Source: Tenacibaculum mesophilum
GTDB taxonomy: Bacteria; Bacteroidota; Bacteroidia; Flavobacteriales; Flavobacteriaceae
Length of the DNA stretch: 64,000 nucleotides
Reading direction: 5' to 3'
NCBI RefSeq assembly: GCF_003867075.1
Contig: NZ_CP032544.1
Coordinates: forward strand, 610,001-674,000
Made by a program: the position numbers and the translations under genes. Shown one piece after another: positions 51,715 to 60,442 of this stretch. The notes under the pieces were generated by a model. It saw nothing but the letters and a program-made list of their open reading frames with translations. It did no database searches and was not told the origin of the DNA. Every line of letters starts with the position of its first letter. The stretch's first letter is position 1.

Positions 51715-51960
51715 TTGTGAGATTTCTCCCTTCGGTCGCAATGACGAGTAACGTTATAGCGAGGAGTGATAACGACGTGGCTATCTTTTAGTGGATACAA
51801 AGATTGCTTCGTTCTCACTCGCAATGACGGTTGGGTTGTTAGTTGTCCTTTCGAAGGAGGTACAACTGCGAAATCTTATAGTTGATTGTTTGTGACTCCA
51901 AAGAGTACTTGGAACTTCATTGGCTGAGATTCCTCTCTCGCGTTCGGAATGACAGGAAAT
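51715..51960. repeat. Dispersed intergenic repeat, copy 3
   Basis: Contains GAGATTTCTCCCTTCGG, CGCAATGACG (twice), the shared 31-bp block at 51755-51785, and GGAATGACAGG near its end. Same family as 9119-9253 and 27308-27416. Confidence 0.75.
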
Positions 51961-52023
51961 ATCATAGTAGGGAGGTCATTGAACCTAAACTTAACTCGAA
52001 ACGAGCTAAAGTACTATTAAACT

Positions 52024-52115
52024 TGATATGTATAGTGGAAAAGCCTTTTCGTGCATAGTGGAAAAGACATTTAGTGCCTAATAGAAGTGGTATTTAGTGC
52101 CTACTAAAAATGTTT
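52024..52115. repeat. Tandem array C, four units of 23 nt
   Basis: AGTGG (52034), AGTGG (52057), AATAG (52080) and ACTAA (52103) are exactly 23 nt apart. ATAGTGGAAAAG occurs at 52032 and 52055, and ATTTAGTGCCTA at 52069 and 52092, both pairs 23 nt apart. Units degrade to the right. Confidence 0.8.
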
Positions 52116-52131
52116 TTATTCCCAATTATGA

Positions 52132-52911
52132 TTATTTGAAGAATTCTTTCGAATTCTCCCAATGCACATCCATTTCAGCGAGGGTCATGTCAGAAAGTTG
52201 CTTGCCTTCTTTTTTGGCAGCTTCTTCTAAAAACTGAAAGCGATTGATGAATTTTTTGTTGGTTTTTTCCAGTGCATTTTCGGGGTTTACCCCAATAAAA
52301 CGTGCGTAGTTAATCATGGAGAACAACACGTCTCCAAACTCTTTTTCTATTTTCTCTTGATTGTTGTTTTTAATTTCGTCGTTCAATTCAGAAAGCTCTT
52401 CTTGAACCTTTTCCCACACTTGATGTGGTTCTTCCCAATCAAAACCAACACCTGCAACCTTATCTTGAATACGATTGGCTTTTACTACCGCAGGTAAACT
52501 TTTAGGAACACCTTCTAAAACCGATTTATTACCTTCTTTTAGTTTGAGCTTTTCCCAGTTTTTCTTAACGTCTTCTTCGTTTTCAACAACTACATCACCA
52601 TAAATATGCGGATGACGATCGATAAGTTTGTCTGAGATGGCGTTGGCAACGTCAGCAATGTCAAAAGCTTGTTTTTCGCTACCTATTTTAGCATAAAAGA
52701 CGATGTGCAAAAGCACATCGCCTAATTCTTTTTTTATTTCTTGTAAATCGTTGTCTAAAATAGCATCTGCTAATTCGTAAGTTTCTTCAATAGTTAAATG
52801 ACGCAGACTTTGTAAGGTTTGTTTTTTATCCCACGGACACTTCTCACGAAGATCGTCCATGATGTCTAACAAACGATTAAAGGCGGCTAACTGTTGCTTA
52901 CGAGTATTCAC
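52132..52911 (-). CDS. mazG: Nucleoside triphosphate pyrophosphohydrolase MazG
   Basis: A 259-residue tandem-domain MazG. The N-terminal domain shows CPWDKKQTLQSLRHLTIEET and the metal-binding EE/EELGDVLLHIVFYAK pattern; the second domain has the equivalent KEFGDVLFSMINYAR. It hydrolyses nucleoside triphosphates to the monophosphate and pyrophosphate, cleaning the nucleotide pool. It is four bases after the DUF5606 gene. Confidence 0.94.
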   Translation of the reverse strand: MNTRKQQLAAFNRLLDIMDDLREKCPWDKKQTLQSLRHLTIEETYELADAILDNDLQEIKKELGDVLLHIVFYAKIGSEKQAFDIADVANAISDKLIDRHPHIYGDVVVENEEDVKKNWEKLKLKEGNKSVLEGVPKSLPAVVKANRIQDKVAGVGFDWEEPHQVWEKVQEELSELNDEIKNNNQEKIEKEFGDVLFSMINYARFIGVNPENALEKTNKKFINRFQFLEEAAKKEGKQLSDMTLAEMDVHWENSKEFFK

Positions 52912-52914
52912 GAT

Positions 52915-53337
52915 TTAAGCTTCTTCTGTAGTTGTTTCTTCAGCTTCAGTTAACGTACTAAAATCAAATTCAGCTTTCGCTAAAATATTGTACCACTGAA
53001 TTACTTTTTTAATGTTTGAAGCGTATACACGTTCTTCATCAAACCCAGGTAAAACTTCTCCGAAGTACTCCGTTAATTTATTAGCACTTTCTTTGTGAGA
53101 AATTGCATCTTTACCATCTTCTTTATCAGCAATATTTTTAAATACTTGCGCTAAAGGCACTTCTTCTTCGTACGTGTAAATAGCAATGTTTTCTAATAAG
53201 CTTACGTTATGAGTTGCAGTAATAGGAAAACGTTTACCGTCAACAATAGATTTTACGATAACTCCTGTTTTAGTTTGTGATAAAATTTCATACAAACCTG
53301 GCTTACCTGTTACAGCTATAATTTTGTTAAATTCCAT
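52915..53337 (-). CDS. DUF5606 domain protein
   Basis: A 140-residue protein beginning MEFNKIIAVTGKPGLYEILS, a Bacteroidota-specific family often next to peptide deformylase. The strand-rich N-terminus (residues 1-60) is followed by helices and an acidic Glu/Thr tail. Function unknown. It is between def and mazG on the same strand. Confidence 0.85.
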   Translation of the reverse strand: MEFNKIIAVTGKPGLYEILSQTKTGVIVKSIVDGKRFPITATHNVSLLENIAIYTYEEEVPLAQVFKNIADKEDGKDAISHKESANKLTEYFGEVLPGFDEERVYASNIKKVIQWYNILAKAEFDFSTLTEAEETTTEEA

Positions 53338-53363
53338 GTCTTAATGTTTTTAGTGTATAACTA

Positions 53364-53948
53364 TTATCTCTTAGCATTAGGAAAACGCATGCGATATCCA
53401 GCGTTTACTTTCCCCTTAGAAATATTGTCTAATTTCTTTTTAATTAATCGTTTCTTTAGTGAAGAAAGTTTGTCGGTAAACAAAACTCCTTCAATATGAT
53501 CGTATTCATGTTGAAAAACACGTGCAGGTAATCCGCTTAACGTTTCTGTGTGTTTTTCAAAATTTTCATCTTGGTATTCAATAGTAACTTTTTCTTGGCG
53601 AAAAACATCTTCATTAACAGTAGGTATACTTAAACACCCTTCGTTAAAAGCCCATTCCTCACCTTCTTCTTTAATGATTTTAGCATTGATAAATACGCGA
53701 TTAAAGTTTTTGAAAACTTCTTTTTCCTCTTCACTTAAATCGTCATCTTCTGCAAAAGGAGAGGCATCAATAACAAACAAACGAATGTCTTTTCCTATTT
53801 GAGGAGCTGCTAAACCAAGTCCGTTAGCATTGTACATAGTTTCTCTCATATCGGCAATTAATTTGTCTAACTGCGGATAGTCTTTATCGATTTCTTTTCC
53901 TACTTTACGTAAAACGGGATCTCCGTATGCTACAATGGGTAAAATCAT
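53364..53948 (-). CDS. def: Peptide deformylase
   Basis: A 194-residue metalloenzyme that removes the N-formyl group from new proteins. The three motifs are intact: GLAAPQIG (about 43-50), EGCLSIP (about 103-109) and QHEYDHIEG (about 145-153), with the Fe/Zn ligands Cys and two His. A TATTTTTG box lies 24 bases upstream. Confidence 0.95.
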   Translation of the reverse strand: MILPIVAYGDPVLRKVGKEIDKDYPQLDKLIADMRETMYNANGLGLAAPQIGKDIRLFVIDASPFAEDDDLSEEEKEVFKNFNRVFINAKIIKEEGEEWAFNEGCLSIPTVNEDVFRQEKVTIEYQDENFEKHTETLSGLPARVFQHEYDHIEGVLFTDKLSSLKKRLIKKKLDNISKGKVNAGYRMRFPNAKR

Positions 53949-53971
53949 TTACTTTTTAATTTTTAGGAACG

Positions 53972-53979
53972 CAAAAATA
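53972..53979 (-). promoter_or_regulatory. -7-type box TATTTTTG before def
   Basis: Read on the minus strand it is an exact TAnnTTTG match, 24 bases before the def start at 53948. Confidence 0.45.
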
Positions 53980-54002
53980 CAAAGAATGCTTTGGGTAGAA
54001 AA

Positions 54003-54413
54003 TTATTTGTTATATAAATACGATTGTAAGATGATTGTCGCACTTATTTCGTCTACCAAAGCTTTGTTTTGACGTTGTTTTTTCTTCAAACCGCTATCAA
54101 TCATAGTTTGAAAAGCCATTTTAGAGGTAAAACGCTCATCTACACGTTTTATAGGGATAGAAGGAATCGCTTTTTCAAGTTTTTCGAGAAAAGGAAGAAT
54201 AAGAACTTCACTTTCACTATCAGAATTATCCATCTGCTTTGGTTTTCCTACTAAAAAAAGTTCAACATTTTCTTTTTGTGTGTAATCTTTTAAAAACGGA
54301 ATAAGTTTAGAGGTATCCACAGTTGTTAATCCTGAGGCAATAATTTGAAGCTCATCGGTTACCGCAATTCCTGTTCTTTTTTTTCCAAAATCTATGGCTA
54401 ATATCCTGCCCAT
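54003..54413 (-). CDS. ruvX: Holliday junction resolvase-like protein RuvX (YqgF)
   Basis: A 136-residue RNase H-fold protein. The start at 54413 gives MGRILAIDFGKKRTGIAV, the normal beginning; an upstream TTG would fall inside the -7 box. VGKPKQMDNSDS and VDERFTSKMAF complete the family motifs. It acts in pre-16S rRNA maturation and possibly recombination. Confidence 0.92.
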   Translation of the reverse strand: MGRILAIDFGKKRTGIAVTDELQIIASGLTTVDTSKLIPFLKDYTQKENVELFLVGKPKQMDNSDSESEVLILPFLEKLEKAIPSIPIKRVDERFTSKMAFQTMIDSGLKKKQRQNKALVDEISATIILQSYLYNK

Positions 54414-54428
54414 TCTATTAAGTTTTTG

Positions 54429-54436
54429 CAAAGGTA
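54429..54436 (-). promoter_or_regulatory. -7-type box TACCTTTG before ruvX
   Basis: TAnnTTTG match on the minus strand, 16 bases before the ATG at 54413. Confidence 0.42.
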
Positions 54437-54506
54437 GCTAAATTAAACAAGGAAGAAATATCTGTTTAAAAAATGTATCTTCGCAGTATATTATGGAAAG
54501 CAATTT

Positions 54507-54514
54507 TATTTTTG
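54507..54514 (+). promoter_or_regulatory. -7-type box TATTTTTG before dapD
   Basis: Exact match whose first base is 27 bases before the dapD ATG. A TATCTTCG word lies further up at 54476. Confidence 0.45.
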
Positions 54515-54533
54515 CTGAAAATATTTTAGAAAA

Positions 54534-55349
54534 ATGACAGAATTACAATCAATTATAGAAAAAGCGTGGGATAACCGCGATTTACTGAAGGAAGAAACTA
54601 CGATTAATGCTATTAGAAAAGTAGTAGATTTATTAGATGCAGGAGATTTACGTGTTGCTGAACCAACAGACAATGGATGGCAGGTAAACGAATGGGTAAA
54701 GAAAGCAGTAGTATTATACTTCCCAATTCAAAAAATGGAAACGTTAGAGGCAGGTATTTTTGAATATCACGATAAAATTCCATTAAAAAGAGGTTATGAA
54801 GCAAAAGGAATTCGTGTAGTACCAAATGCAGTAGCTCGTCACGGAGCCTATATTTCAGCAGGAACTATTTTAATGCCTAGTTATGTGAATATAGGAGCGT
54901 ATGTTGATGAAGGAACTATGGTAGATACTTGGGCAACTGTAGGTTCTTGTGCACAAATTGGTAAAAACGTACACTTATCTGGTGGAGTAGGAATTGGAGG
55001 GGTTTTAGAGCCTTTACAAGCAGCACCAGTAATTATTGAAGACGGAGCTTTTATCGGTTCTCGTTGTATTGTTGTTGAGGGAGTTAGAGTAGAGAAGGAG
55101 GCTGTTTTAGGTGCGAATGTAGTATTAACAATGAGTACTAAAATTATTGATGTAACAGGTGATGAACCAGTTGAAATGAAAGGAGTAGTACCAGCACGTT
55201 CTGTAGTAATTCCTGGAAGTTACACCAAGAAGTTTGCTGCAGGTGAATATCAAGTTCCTTGTGCTTTAATTATTGGTAAACGTAAAGAGAGTACAAACAA
55301 AAAAACGTCGTTGAATGATGCTCTTAGAGAGTATGATGTAGCGGTTTAA
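54534..55349 (+). CDS. dapD: Tetrahydrodipicolinate N-succinyltransferase
   Basis: A 271-residue acyltransferase of lysine/diaminopimelate synthesis. The N-terminal helical part (TELQSIIEKAWDNRDLLKEE) is followed by a left-handed beta helix of hexapeptide repeats (GTILMPSYVNIGAYVDEGTM, VGSCAQIGKNVHLSGGVGIG). Full length. A Stealth protein gene follows by 8 bases. Confidence 0.95.
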   Translation: MTELQSIIEKAWDNRDLLKEETTINAIRKVVDLLDAGDLRVAEPTDNGWQVNEWVKKAVVLYFPIQKMETLEAGIFEYHDKIPLKRGYEAKGIRVVPNAVARHGAYISAGTILMPSYVNIGAYVDEGTMVDTWATVGSCAQIGKNVHLSGGVGIGGVLEPLQAAPVIIEDGAFIGSRCIVVEGVRVEKEAVLGANVVLTMSTKIIDVTGDEPVEMKGVVPARSVVIPGSYTKKFAAGEYQVPCALIIGKRKESTNKKTSLNDALREYDVAV

Positions 55350-55357
55350 GAACGTAT

Positions 55358-56323
55358 ATGGAAATAGATGTAGTTTTTATGTGGGTTGATGGAAGTGATC
55401 CTAAGCATAGGAATAAGATGAACACTTATTTAAATGCAAAGAAAGAGCTTTCGAGTAAAGAAATAAAATCTAGATATAATCAAGTAGATGAAATTGAGTT
55501 TGCTGTTAAATCTGTAATTAAAAATGCAAGTTTTGTAAGGAATATTTTTATACTTACAGATAATCAAGTACCTAAATTTTTGTTAGATAAAGAACAGAGA
55601 AATAGTTTGTACAAGAAGGTTAAAATGGTTGATCATACAGATGTCTTTAAAGGGTATGAAGAATATTTACCAACATTTAATTCTAGAGCAATAGCAAGCA
55701 TGCTATATAAAATTCCAGGTTTATCTGAACATTTTATATGTATGTGCGATGATTTTTTTTTAATAAATAAAACATCTCCTGAAGATTATTTCAAAAATAA
55801 TGTACCTAGGTTAAGAGGGGAATGGAAATCTTTTGATGAAAATATATTACATAAAAAAGTGTATAGATCTTTTTTAAAGTTAATAGGTAAACCAAAAAAA
55901 GAAAATTTCGCAGGACATTTTAAAGCTCAACAAATCATAGCAAAAAAGTTAGGATTTAAAAAGTATTATAAGCTACATCATGTTCCTATGCCTATGAGAA
56001 AATCTACTTTTGAAGAATATTTTAAAGAAAATCAAAATGAATTTATAAATAATATTAAACATCGATTTAGACACCCTTCCCAGTTCTTAATAGAGTCTTT
56101 GGTTAATCACTTAGAGATTAAAAACAGTTCAAGTGAGTTATTGAAAGATTATCAACTTATATATATACAGAATTTTAAAAAACCGATTCTTTGGTTAAAG
56201 TATAAGGTGTTAATAAAATCAAAAAATAAAGACAAGCTATTTTTATGTCTTCAAAGTCTAGATCAAGCTTCTAAGAGTAAGCTCAACTTTATTTTAAATT
56301 GGTTTGAATTGAAATTTAAATAG
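55358..56323 (+). CDS. Stealth-family sugar-phosphate transferase
   Basis: A 321-residue protein with the Stealth signature regions: EIDVVFMWVDGSDPKHRNK (CR1, residues 2-20), FVRNIFILTDNQVPKFL and FICMCDDFFLINKTSPEDYF (CR2), and HHVPMPMRKSTFEEYF (CR3). Stealth proteins are hexose-1-phosphoryltransferases of capsule synthesis and interact with host glycans. It sits after dapD and before a YrdC gene, without other capsule genes. Confidence 0.86.
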   Translation: MEIDVVFMWVDGSDPKHRNKMNTYLNAKKELSSKEIKSRYNQVDEIEFAVKSVIKNASFVRNIFILTDNQVPKFLLDKEQRNSLYKKVKMVDHTDVFKGYEEYLPTFNSRAIASMLYKIPGLSEHFICMCDDFFLINKTSPEDYFKNNVPRLRGEWKSFDENILHKKVYRSFLKLIGKPKKENFAGHFKAQQIIAKKLGFKKYYKLHHVPMPMRKSTFEEYFKENQNEFINNIKHRFRHPSQFLIESLVNHLEIKNSSSELLKDYQLIYIQNFKKPILWLKYKVLIKSKNKDKLFLCLQSLDQASKSKLNFILNWFELKFK

Positions 56324-56325
56324 CT

Positions 56326-56880
56326 TTGAATAGAATATCAGAAATATTATTTTTTTTAAAAAAAGGAAGTACAATTCTTTATCCAACCGATACAGTTTGG
56401 GGAGTAGGTTGTGATGCTACAAATGAAGAAGCTGTAAAAAAGGTTTATAAATTAAAAAACAGGGAAGAATCGAAGAGCCTTATCATTTTGGTAGACTCTA
56501 TTGAAATGTTGCAAAATTATATAGAAAACATCCCTGAAAAAGCTTTTGAAATTTTAAAGACATCAGAAAAACCAACTACTATTATTTATAATAGTCCAAA
56601 AGGTTTAGCTCCCAATACGATTGCAGTTGATAATACAATTGCTATTCGTATTCCAAAGGACGAGTTTTGTATTCAGTTAATTAGAGAATTTGGAAAACCT
56701 ATTGTTTCTACTTCTGCAAATGTAAGTGGAGAGCCTACGCCAAAATCATTTTTAGAAATAAGTGAAGAAATAAAACAAAATGTTGATTTTGTTGTAAAGG
56801 TCAATATAGATAAGGTTTCAACAAAAGCTTCTACAATTTTAAAAATAGAAAAAGGGAGTATTATAACAATAAGAAAATAG
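56326..56880 (+). CDS. YrdC/Sua5-family L-threonylcarbamoyladenylate synthase
   Basis: A 184-residue protein that makes threonylcarbamoyl-AMP for the t6A modification of tRNA. It begins at a TTG (56326), because the family start motif (KKGSTILYPTDTVWGVGCDA) is reached only from there and no ATG precedes it. PTTIIYNSPKGLAPNTIAV and GKPIVSTSANVSGEPTP are typical. It lies two bases after the Stealth gene. Confidence 0.9.
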   Translation: MNRISEILFFLKKGSTILYPTDTVWGVGCDATNEEAVKKVYKLKNREESKSLIILVDSIEMLQNYIENIPEKAFEILKTSEKPTTIIYNSPKGLAPNTIAVDNTIAIRIPKDEFCIQLIREFGKPIVSTSANVSGEPTPKSFLEISEEIKQNVDFVVKVNIDKVSTKASTILKIEKGSIITIRK

Positions 56881-56926
56881 TTTAATAATCATTTTCCTTA
56901 TACTGTGTTTTGTGATATTAAGTTTA

Positions 56927-56934
56927 TATTTTTG
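56927..56934 (+). promoter_or_regulatory. -7-type box TATTTTTG before the LTA-synthase-like gene
   Basis: Exact TAnnTTTG match with first base 26 bases before the ATG at 56953. Confidence 0.45.
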
Positions 56935-56952
56935 CAAACTTAATATTACTTT

Positions 56953-58953
56953 ATGAGTGCTAAAATACCGAATTATCTAAAATACATCTTTACAAATGTT
57001 TTTGTGCTATTTGTATTGCTTTTTATTTTTAGAATTATTTTTTATGTTTTTTTTATAAATAATCTAGCTGTAGATGCTAATGATATTAGTAAAGCTCTTT
57101 TTTTAGGTGCTAGGTTTGATTTAAGATTAGCAGTTTTTTCTTATGTGCCTTTGGCATTATGTTATCTTTTCATTAAAAATTTCTTTGAAAATAAAAAGTA
57201 TAAATCTTTTAGCGTTTATTATAGTGTTATATTATATTTTATAATTCTGGTATTTTATTTGTTTGATTTTGGTCATTTTAGTTATTTAAATTTAAGAGTC
57301 AATGCAAACGCACTTCGTTTCCTAGAAAACTTAGGAATTTCTTCAAAAGTTTTTTGGGAAAGTTATCCTGTTTTTAAAGGAGGAATAGGAATTCTTATAT
57401 TTCTGTTTTTAGTGATAAAACTCCATAAAATAATCTACTCGATTTTCAAAAAGATAGATTTTATATCACCTAAAAAAAATCGAATTGTTTTTGGAGTTTT
57501 AGCAGTATTGCTATTAAGCTTAGGAGGTTATGGTAGTTTAAAACATTATCCATTACGTTGGAGTGAAGCTTTTTTTTCAAAAGATAAAAAAATCAATCAG
57601 TTTGCACTTAACCCAGTATTATATTTTTTTGATAGTTTTAAATTTAGGTCTGAAGGTTTTGATTTAGAAAAGACAAAAGAATATATAAAAATAACAAACA
57701 AACATTTAGGTATAAATTCAGACACGTTAAACTTTACAAGAAAAATAAGCTATAACGATTCTATTAAGCATCAAAAAAAACCTAATATTGTTTTTGTTAT
57801 GTTAGAATCAACAGGGAATGGAGCATTGAGTTACTATGGAAATCCTGCAAATAGTACTCCTGTATTGGATAGCCTTTTGGATAATAGTATTAATTTTACT
57901 AACCATTATGTACATAAATCTACCACAGCAGGTAGTGTATTTTCTAGTGTAACTGGTTTACCAGATGTAGACAATATAAAATCAGCTTCAAGAAACCCTA
58001 TGATTATTGATCAACGTATATTATTTGACCAATTTAAAGGTTATGAAAAGTTGTATTTTTTAGGAGGTAGTGCTAATTGGGCTAATATTAGAGCTGTTTT
58101 TCAATCTAATATAAAAGATTTAAAGATATTTGAAGAAGGTAGTTATGAAGAAGAAAATAGAGCAGATGTTTGGGGTATTGATGATTATGATTTGTTTAAA
58201 GAATCAGATAAAGAACTTCAAAAATTACACAATAAAAATATCCCATTTGTAGCTTACATACAAACAGCTACAAATCATATGCCTTTTACAGTACCAGAGG
58301 TAAAGGACACCTACCGACCTATACATGAAAAGGAAATAGATGAAGAATTATTAAATAAATCAGCATACCGAAGTTTAGCACAGTTAAATGCTATTCGTTA
58401 TTTAGATTTTAATATTAAACGATTCTTAGAAAGAGCACAAAAAAGTGGATATTTTGACAATACAATTTTTGTGTTTTTTGGAGATCATCAAGGAGGAATG
58501 AAAGATATTAATTATTATAAACCTACAGAAGATAAACTAGGTATTTTAAGGCATAATACACCTTTTTTTATCCATGCTCCTAAATTGGTAAAAACACAAA
58601 AAATTACAAGAAATACTCATTTAGTAGACGTTGTACCTACTGTAATGTCCCTAGCTAAAATAAATCATATAAATTATACTTTAGGTATTAATGCTTTAGA
58701 CTCTACGAGGACAAACCATTTTTCTTTTATTTATAGAGATATTGATGGAGAACCTGCTTCAGGAGTTATTCAAGACTCTTTATACTTTTATCAAACAGTA
58801 TTTAATAAAAAATCGAAACTCATTAATTTAAACACCAATAGTTTAGATGATATTAGTAAAGAATATCCTACTAAAACAAAAGAAATGGATAGTTTATTAA
58901 ATGGTTTTTATCATAGTACAAAGTATTTGTATTATAAAAATAAAAAGAAATAA
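56953..58953 (+). CDS. LTA synthase-like membrane sulfatase-family protein
   Basis: A 666-residue protein with five N-terminal membrane helices (to about residue 195) and an extracytoplasmic alkaline-phosphatase/sulfatase domain. NIVFVMLESTGNG, HYVHKSTTAGSVFSSVTGLP (catalytic threonine) and FVFFGDHQGGMKD (metal ligands) are the key motifs. Relatives transfer phosphoglycerol or phosphoethanolamine to envelope polymers; the donor here is not known. Confidence 0.9.
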   Translation: MSAKIPNYLKYIFTNVFVLFVLLFIFRIIFYVFFINNLAVDANDISKALFLGARFDLRLAVFSYVPLALCYLFIKNFFENKKYKSFSVYYSVILYFIILVFYLFDFGHFSYLNLRVNANALRFLENLGISSKVFWESYPVFKGGIGILIFLFLVIKLHKIIYSIFKKIDFISPKKNRIVFGVLAVLLLSLGGYGSLKHYPLRWSEAFFSKDKKINQFALNPVLYFFDSFKFRSEGFDLEKTKEYIKITNKHLGINSDTLNFTRKISYNDSIKHQKKPNIVFVMLESTGNGALSYYGNPANSTPVLDSLLDNSINFTNHYVHKSTTAGSVFSSVTGLPDVDNIKSASRNPMIIDQRILFDQFKGYEKLYFLGGSANWANIRAVFQSNIKDLKIFEEGSYEEENRADVWGIDDYDLFKESDKELQKLHNKNIPFVAYIQTATNHMPFTVPEVKDTYRPIHEKEIDEELLNKSAYRSLAQLNAIRYLDFNIKRFLERAQKSGYFDNTIFVFFGDHQGGMKDINYYKPTEDKLGILRHNTPFFIHAPKLVKTQKITRNTHLVDVVPTVMSLAKINHINYTLGINALDSTRTNHFSFIYRDIDGEPASGVIQDSLYFYQTVFNKKSKLINLNTNSLDDISKEYPTKTKEMDSLLNGFYHSTKYLYYKNKKK

Positions 58954-58987
58954 CACAATATAATATAAGGTTATTACAGCGTAGTAT

Positions 58988-60412
58988 ATGCAAAAACAAT
59001 ATTTTAAAGAAGCCATTTCTGCAGAAATATTTCAATATATATCTCAAGCAGCCAAAGAATTGCAATTAGAGAGTTATGTAATTGGTGGCTTTGTACGTGA
59101 CTTTATCTTACAACGTGGTACAGCCAAAGATGTTGATGTGGTTGCAGTTGGAAGTGGAATAGATTTAGCACAAAAAGTAGCTGAATTACTACCCAATAAG
59201 CCAAAGGTTCAAGTATTTAAGACTTACGGAACAGCTATGTTACGTTTTCAAGATATTGAAATAGAATTTGTTGGGGCTAGAAAAGAATCATATTCAGAAG
59301 AAAGTAGAAACCCTAAAGTTTCTGAAGGAACTTTAGAAGACGATCAAAATAGGAGAGATTTTACAATTAATGCTTTAGCATTAAGTTTAAATGAAGATGA
59401 TTTCGGATTGTTACTTGATCCTTTCGGAGGAATGGCTGATTTGGAAGCTAAAATAATTAGAACTCCGTTAGATCCAGATATTACCTATTCTGACGATCCA
59501 CTACGCATGATGCGTGCCATTCGTTTTGCTACACAATTGAACTTTGAAATAGAAGAACAATCATTAAATGCAATAACAAAAAATTCTTCGAGAATTAAAA
59601 TTATAACTCGTGAACGCATTGTGGTTGAACTGAATAAAATATTGGAAGCTCCAGTTCCATCAACTGGATTCTTGTTACTTGAAAAAACAGGCTTATTAGA
59701 TCTAATTATTCCTGAATTAACTGCTTTAAAAGGGGTAGAAGAAGTAGAGGGACAAAAGCACAAAGATAATTTTTACCACACCTTAGAAGTAGTTGATAAT
59801 ATTTCTGAGAATACGGAGGATGTTTGGCTTCGTTGGGCAGCATTGTTGCACGATATTGGTAAAGCGCCAACGAAACGTTATCACAAAAAAATAGGTTGGA
59901 CGTTCCACTCTCATGAATTTGTGGGATCGAAGATGGTATACAAGTTATTTAAACGTTTAAAAATGCCATTGAACAATAAGATGAAATTTGTTCAAAAGAT
60001 GGTGATGTTGAGCTCTCGTCCGATTGTTTTAGCGAGTGAAGTGACAGACTCTGCTGTACGTCGTTTAATTTTCGATGCAGGAGATGATGTAGAGTCTTTA
60101 ATGACTTTATGCGAAGCAGATATTACAACGAAAAACCCAAAGAAATTTAAACGTTATCACAAGAATTTTGAGATTGTTCGTCAAAAAATTAAAGAAGTTG
60201 AAGAACGTGATAGAGTGCGTAATTTTCAACCTCCAATTACAGGAGAAGAAATAATGGAAGCTTTCAATTTGCAGCCTTGTAGAGAAATAGGTCAGATAAA
60301 AGAAGCTATTAAAGAAGCCATTTTAGATGGCAAAATACCTAATGAACACGAGGCTTCTTACCAGTTTATGTTGGAAAAAGGAGTACAGTTAGGATTAAAA
60401 ACAAATCAATAA
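58988..60412 (+). CDS. cca: CCA tRNA nucleotidyltransferase with HD domain
   Basis: A 474-residue class II nucleotidyltransferase that adds or repairs the 3'-CCA of tRNAs. The head domain has [20 protein letters not shown] (residues about 34-53) and [30 protein letters not shown] follows. An HD domain is present ([16 protein letters not shown]). A strong terminator follows. Confidence 0.94.
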   Translation: MQKQYFKEAISAEIFQYISQAAKELQLESYVIGGFVRDFILQRGTAKDVDVVAVGSGIDLAQKVAELLPNKPKVQVFKTYGTAMLRFQDIEIEFVGARKESYSEESRNPKVSEGTLEDDQNRRDFTINALALSLNEDDFGLLLDPFGGMADLEAKIIRTPLDPDITYSDDPLRMMRAIRFATQLNFEIEEQSLNAITKNSSRIKIITRERIVVELNKILEAPVPSTGFLLLEKTGLLDLIIPELTALKGVEEVEGQKHKDNFYHTLEVVDNISENTEDVWLRWAALLHDIGKAPTKRYHKKIGWTFHSHEFVGSKMVYKLFKRLKMPLNNKMKFVQKMVMLSSRPIVLASEVTDSAVRRLIFDAGDDVESLMTLCEADITTKNPKKFKRYHKNFEIVRQKIKEVEERDRVRNFQPPITGEEIMEAFNLQPCREIGQIKEAIKEAILDGKIPNEHEASYQFMLEKGVQLGLKTNQ

Positions 60413-60442
60413 AAAAGAGAAGCATTAGCTTCTCTTTTTTTA
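60411..60442. terminator. Terminator after cca
   Basis: AAAAAAGAGAAGC and GCTTCTCTTTTTT pair around loop ATTA, with T-runs on both strands, between two convergent genes. Confidence 0.9.

Larger units (their letters stand above)
51676..52131. other. 456-bp gene-free region with dispersed repeat and 23-nt array
   Basis: No gene. 51715-51960 is a dispersed repeat (GCAATGACG words and the 31-bp block at 51755-51785). 52024-52115 is a tandem array of 23-nt units. Between them nothing was recognised. Confidence 0.8.
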
